Assembly (NCBI RefSeq): GCF_949287625.1
Contig: NZ_CASEGO010000140.1
Coordinates: forward strand, 1-5,652
DNA from: an uncultured Brachyspira sp.
GTDB lineage: Bacteria; Spirochaetota; Brachyspiria; Brachyspirales; Brachyspiraceae
Length of the DNA stretch: 5,652 nt
Reading direction: 5' to 3'
The notes beneath the pieces are model-generated. The model worked only from the letters and a program-made list of their open reading frames with translations. It ran no database searches and was not told the origin of the DNA. This document shows positions 5,651-5,652 of this stretch, in pieces (positions within the stretch are counted from its first letter, which is position 1; each line of letters starts with the position of its first letter). Made by a program: the position numbers and the translations under genes.

Positions 5651-5652
5651 AT

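Noticed and set aside
1..5652. The whole inverted-repeat-bounded block as a composite transposon or genomic island
   Set aside because: There is no transposase, integrase or tRNA attachment site. The cargo includes housekeeping tilS, and base composition is uniform with no sign of foreign origin.

Overview
The window is very AT-rich (by eye well under 30% G+C). Its codon use is dominated by AAA, ATA, TTA and AAT, its genes are tightly packed on one strand, and its start sites mix good and poor Shine-Dalgarno sequences. The protein set and the K/I/N-rich composition look most like an intestinal spirochaete of the Brachyspira type. This is an inference from overall character: no rRNA or other firm taxonomic marker is present, and another AT-rich anaerobe such as a fusobacterium or clostridium is not excluded.

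Layout. Bases 1-138 hold no gene. They carry an incomplete copy of a repeat (about 22-93 plus a hairpin cut by the window edge) and the probable promoter and ribosome binding site of the first gene. Five plus-strand genes follow as a likely operon with gaps of only 2-17 bases: a secreted protein of unknown function (139-936), a glyoxalase II-like metallo-beta-lactamase-fold hydrolase (954-1580), a DUF1848 protein with a C-terminal radical-SAM-like cysteine motif (1593-2489), the tRNA(Ile)-lysidine synthase TilS (2505-3887) and a Nudix hydrolase (3890-4378). A hairpin at 4403-4428 separates this operon from a convergent minus-strand gene (4438-5370) for a monoacylglycerol lipase/lysophospholipase-like serine hydrolase. 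Bases 5371-5652 hold its promoter region with a short dyad, then a second, inverted copy of the left-end repeat.

Function. TilS is the one clearly essential housekeeping gene; it makes lysidine in the anticodon of the AUA-reading isoleucine tRNA, which suits a genome that uses ATA heavily. The MBL and Nudix enzymes are of the small-molecule detoxification or housecleaning kind. Nothing in the sequence ties the five operon members into one pathway, so shared transcription should not be read as shared function.

I see no phage, insertion sequence, CRISPR array, toxin-antitoxin or defence system. The most notable structure is the pair of long inverted repeats (69 of 72 bases matching, no gaps) at the two ends of the window, each with a hairpin and T-run module on its outer side. 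Together they bracket all six genes.
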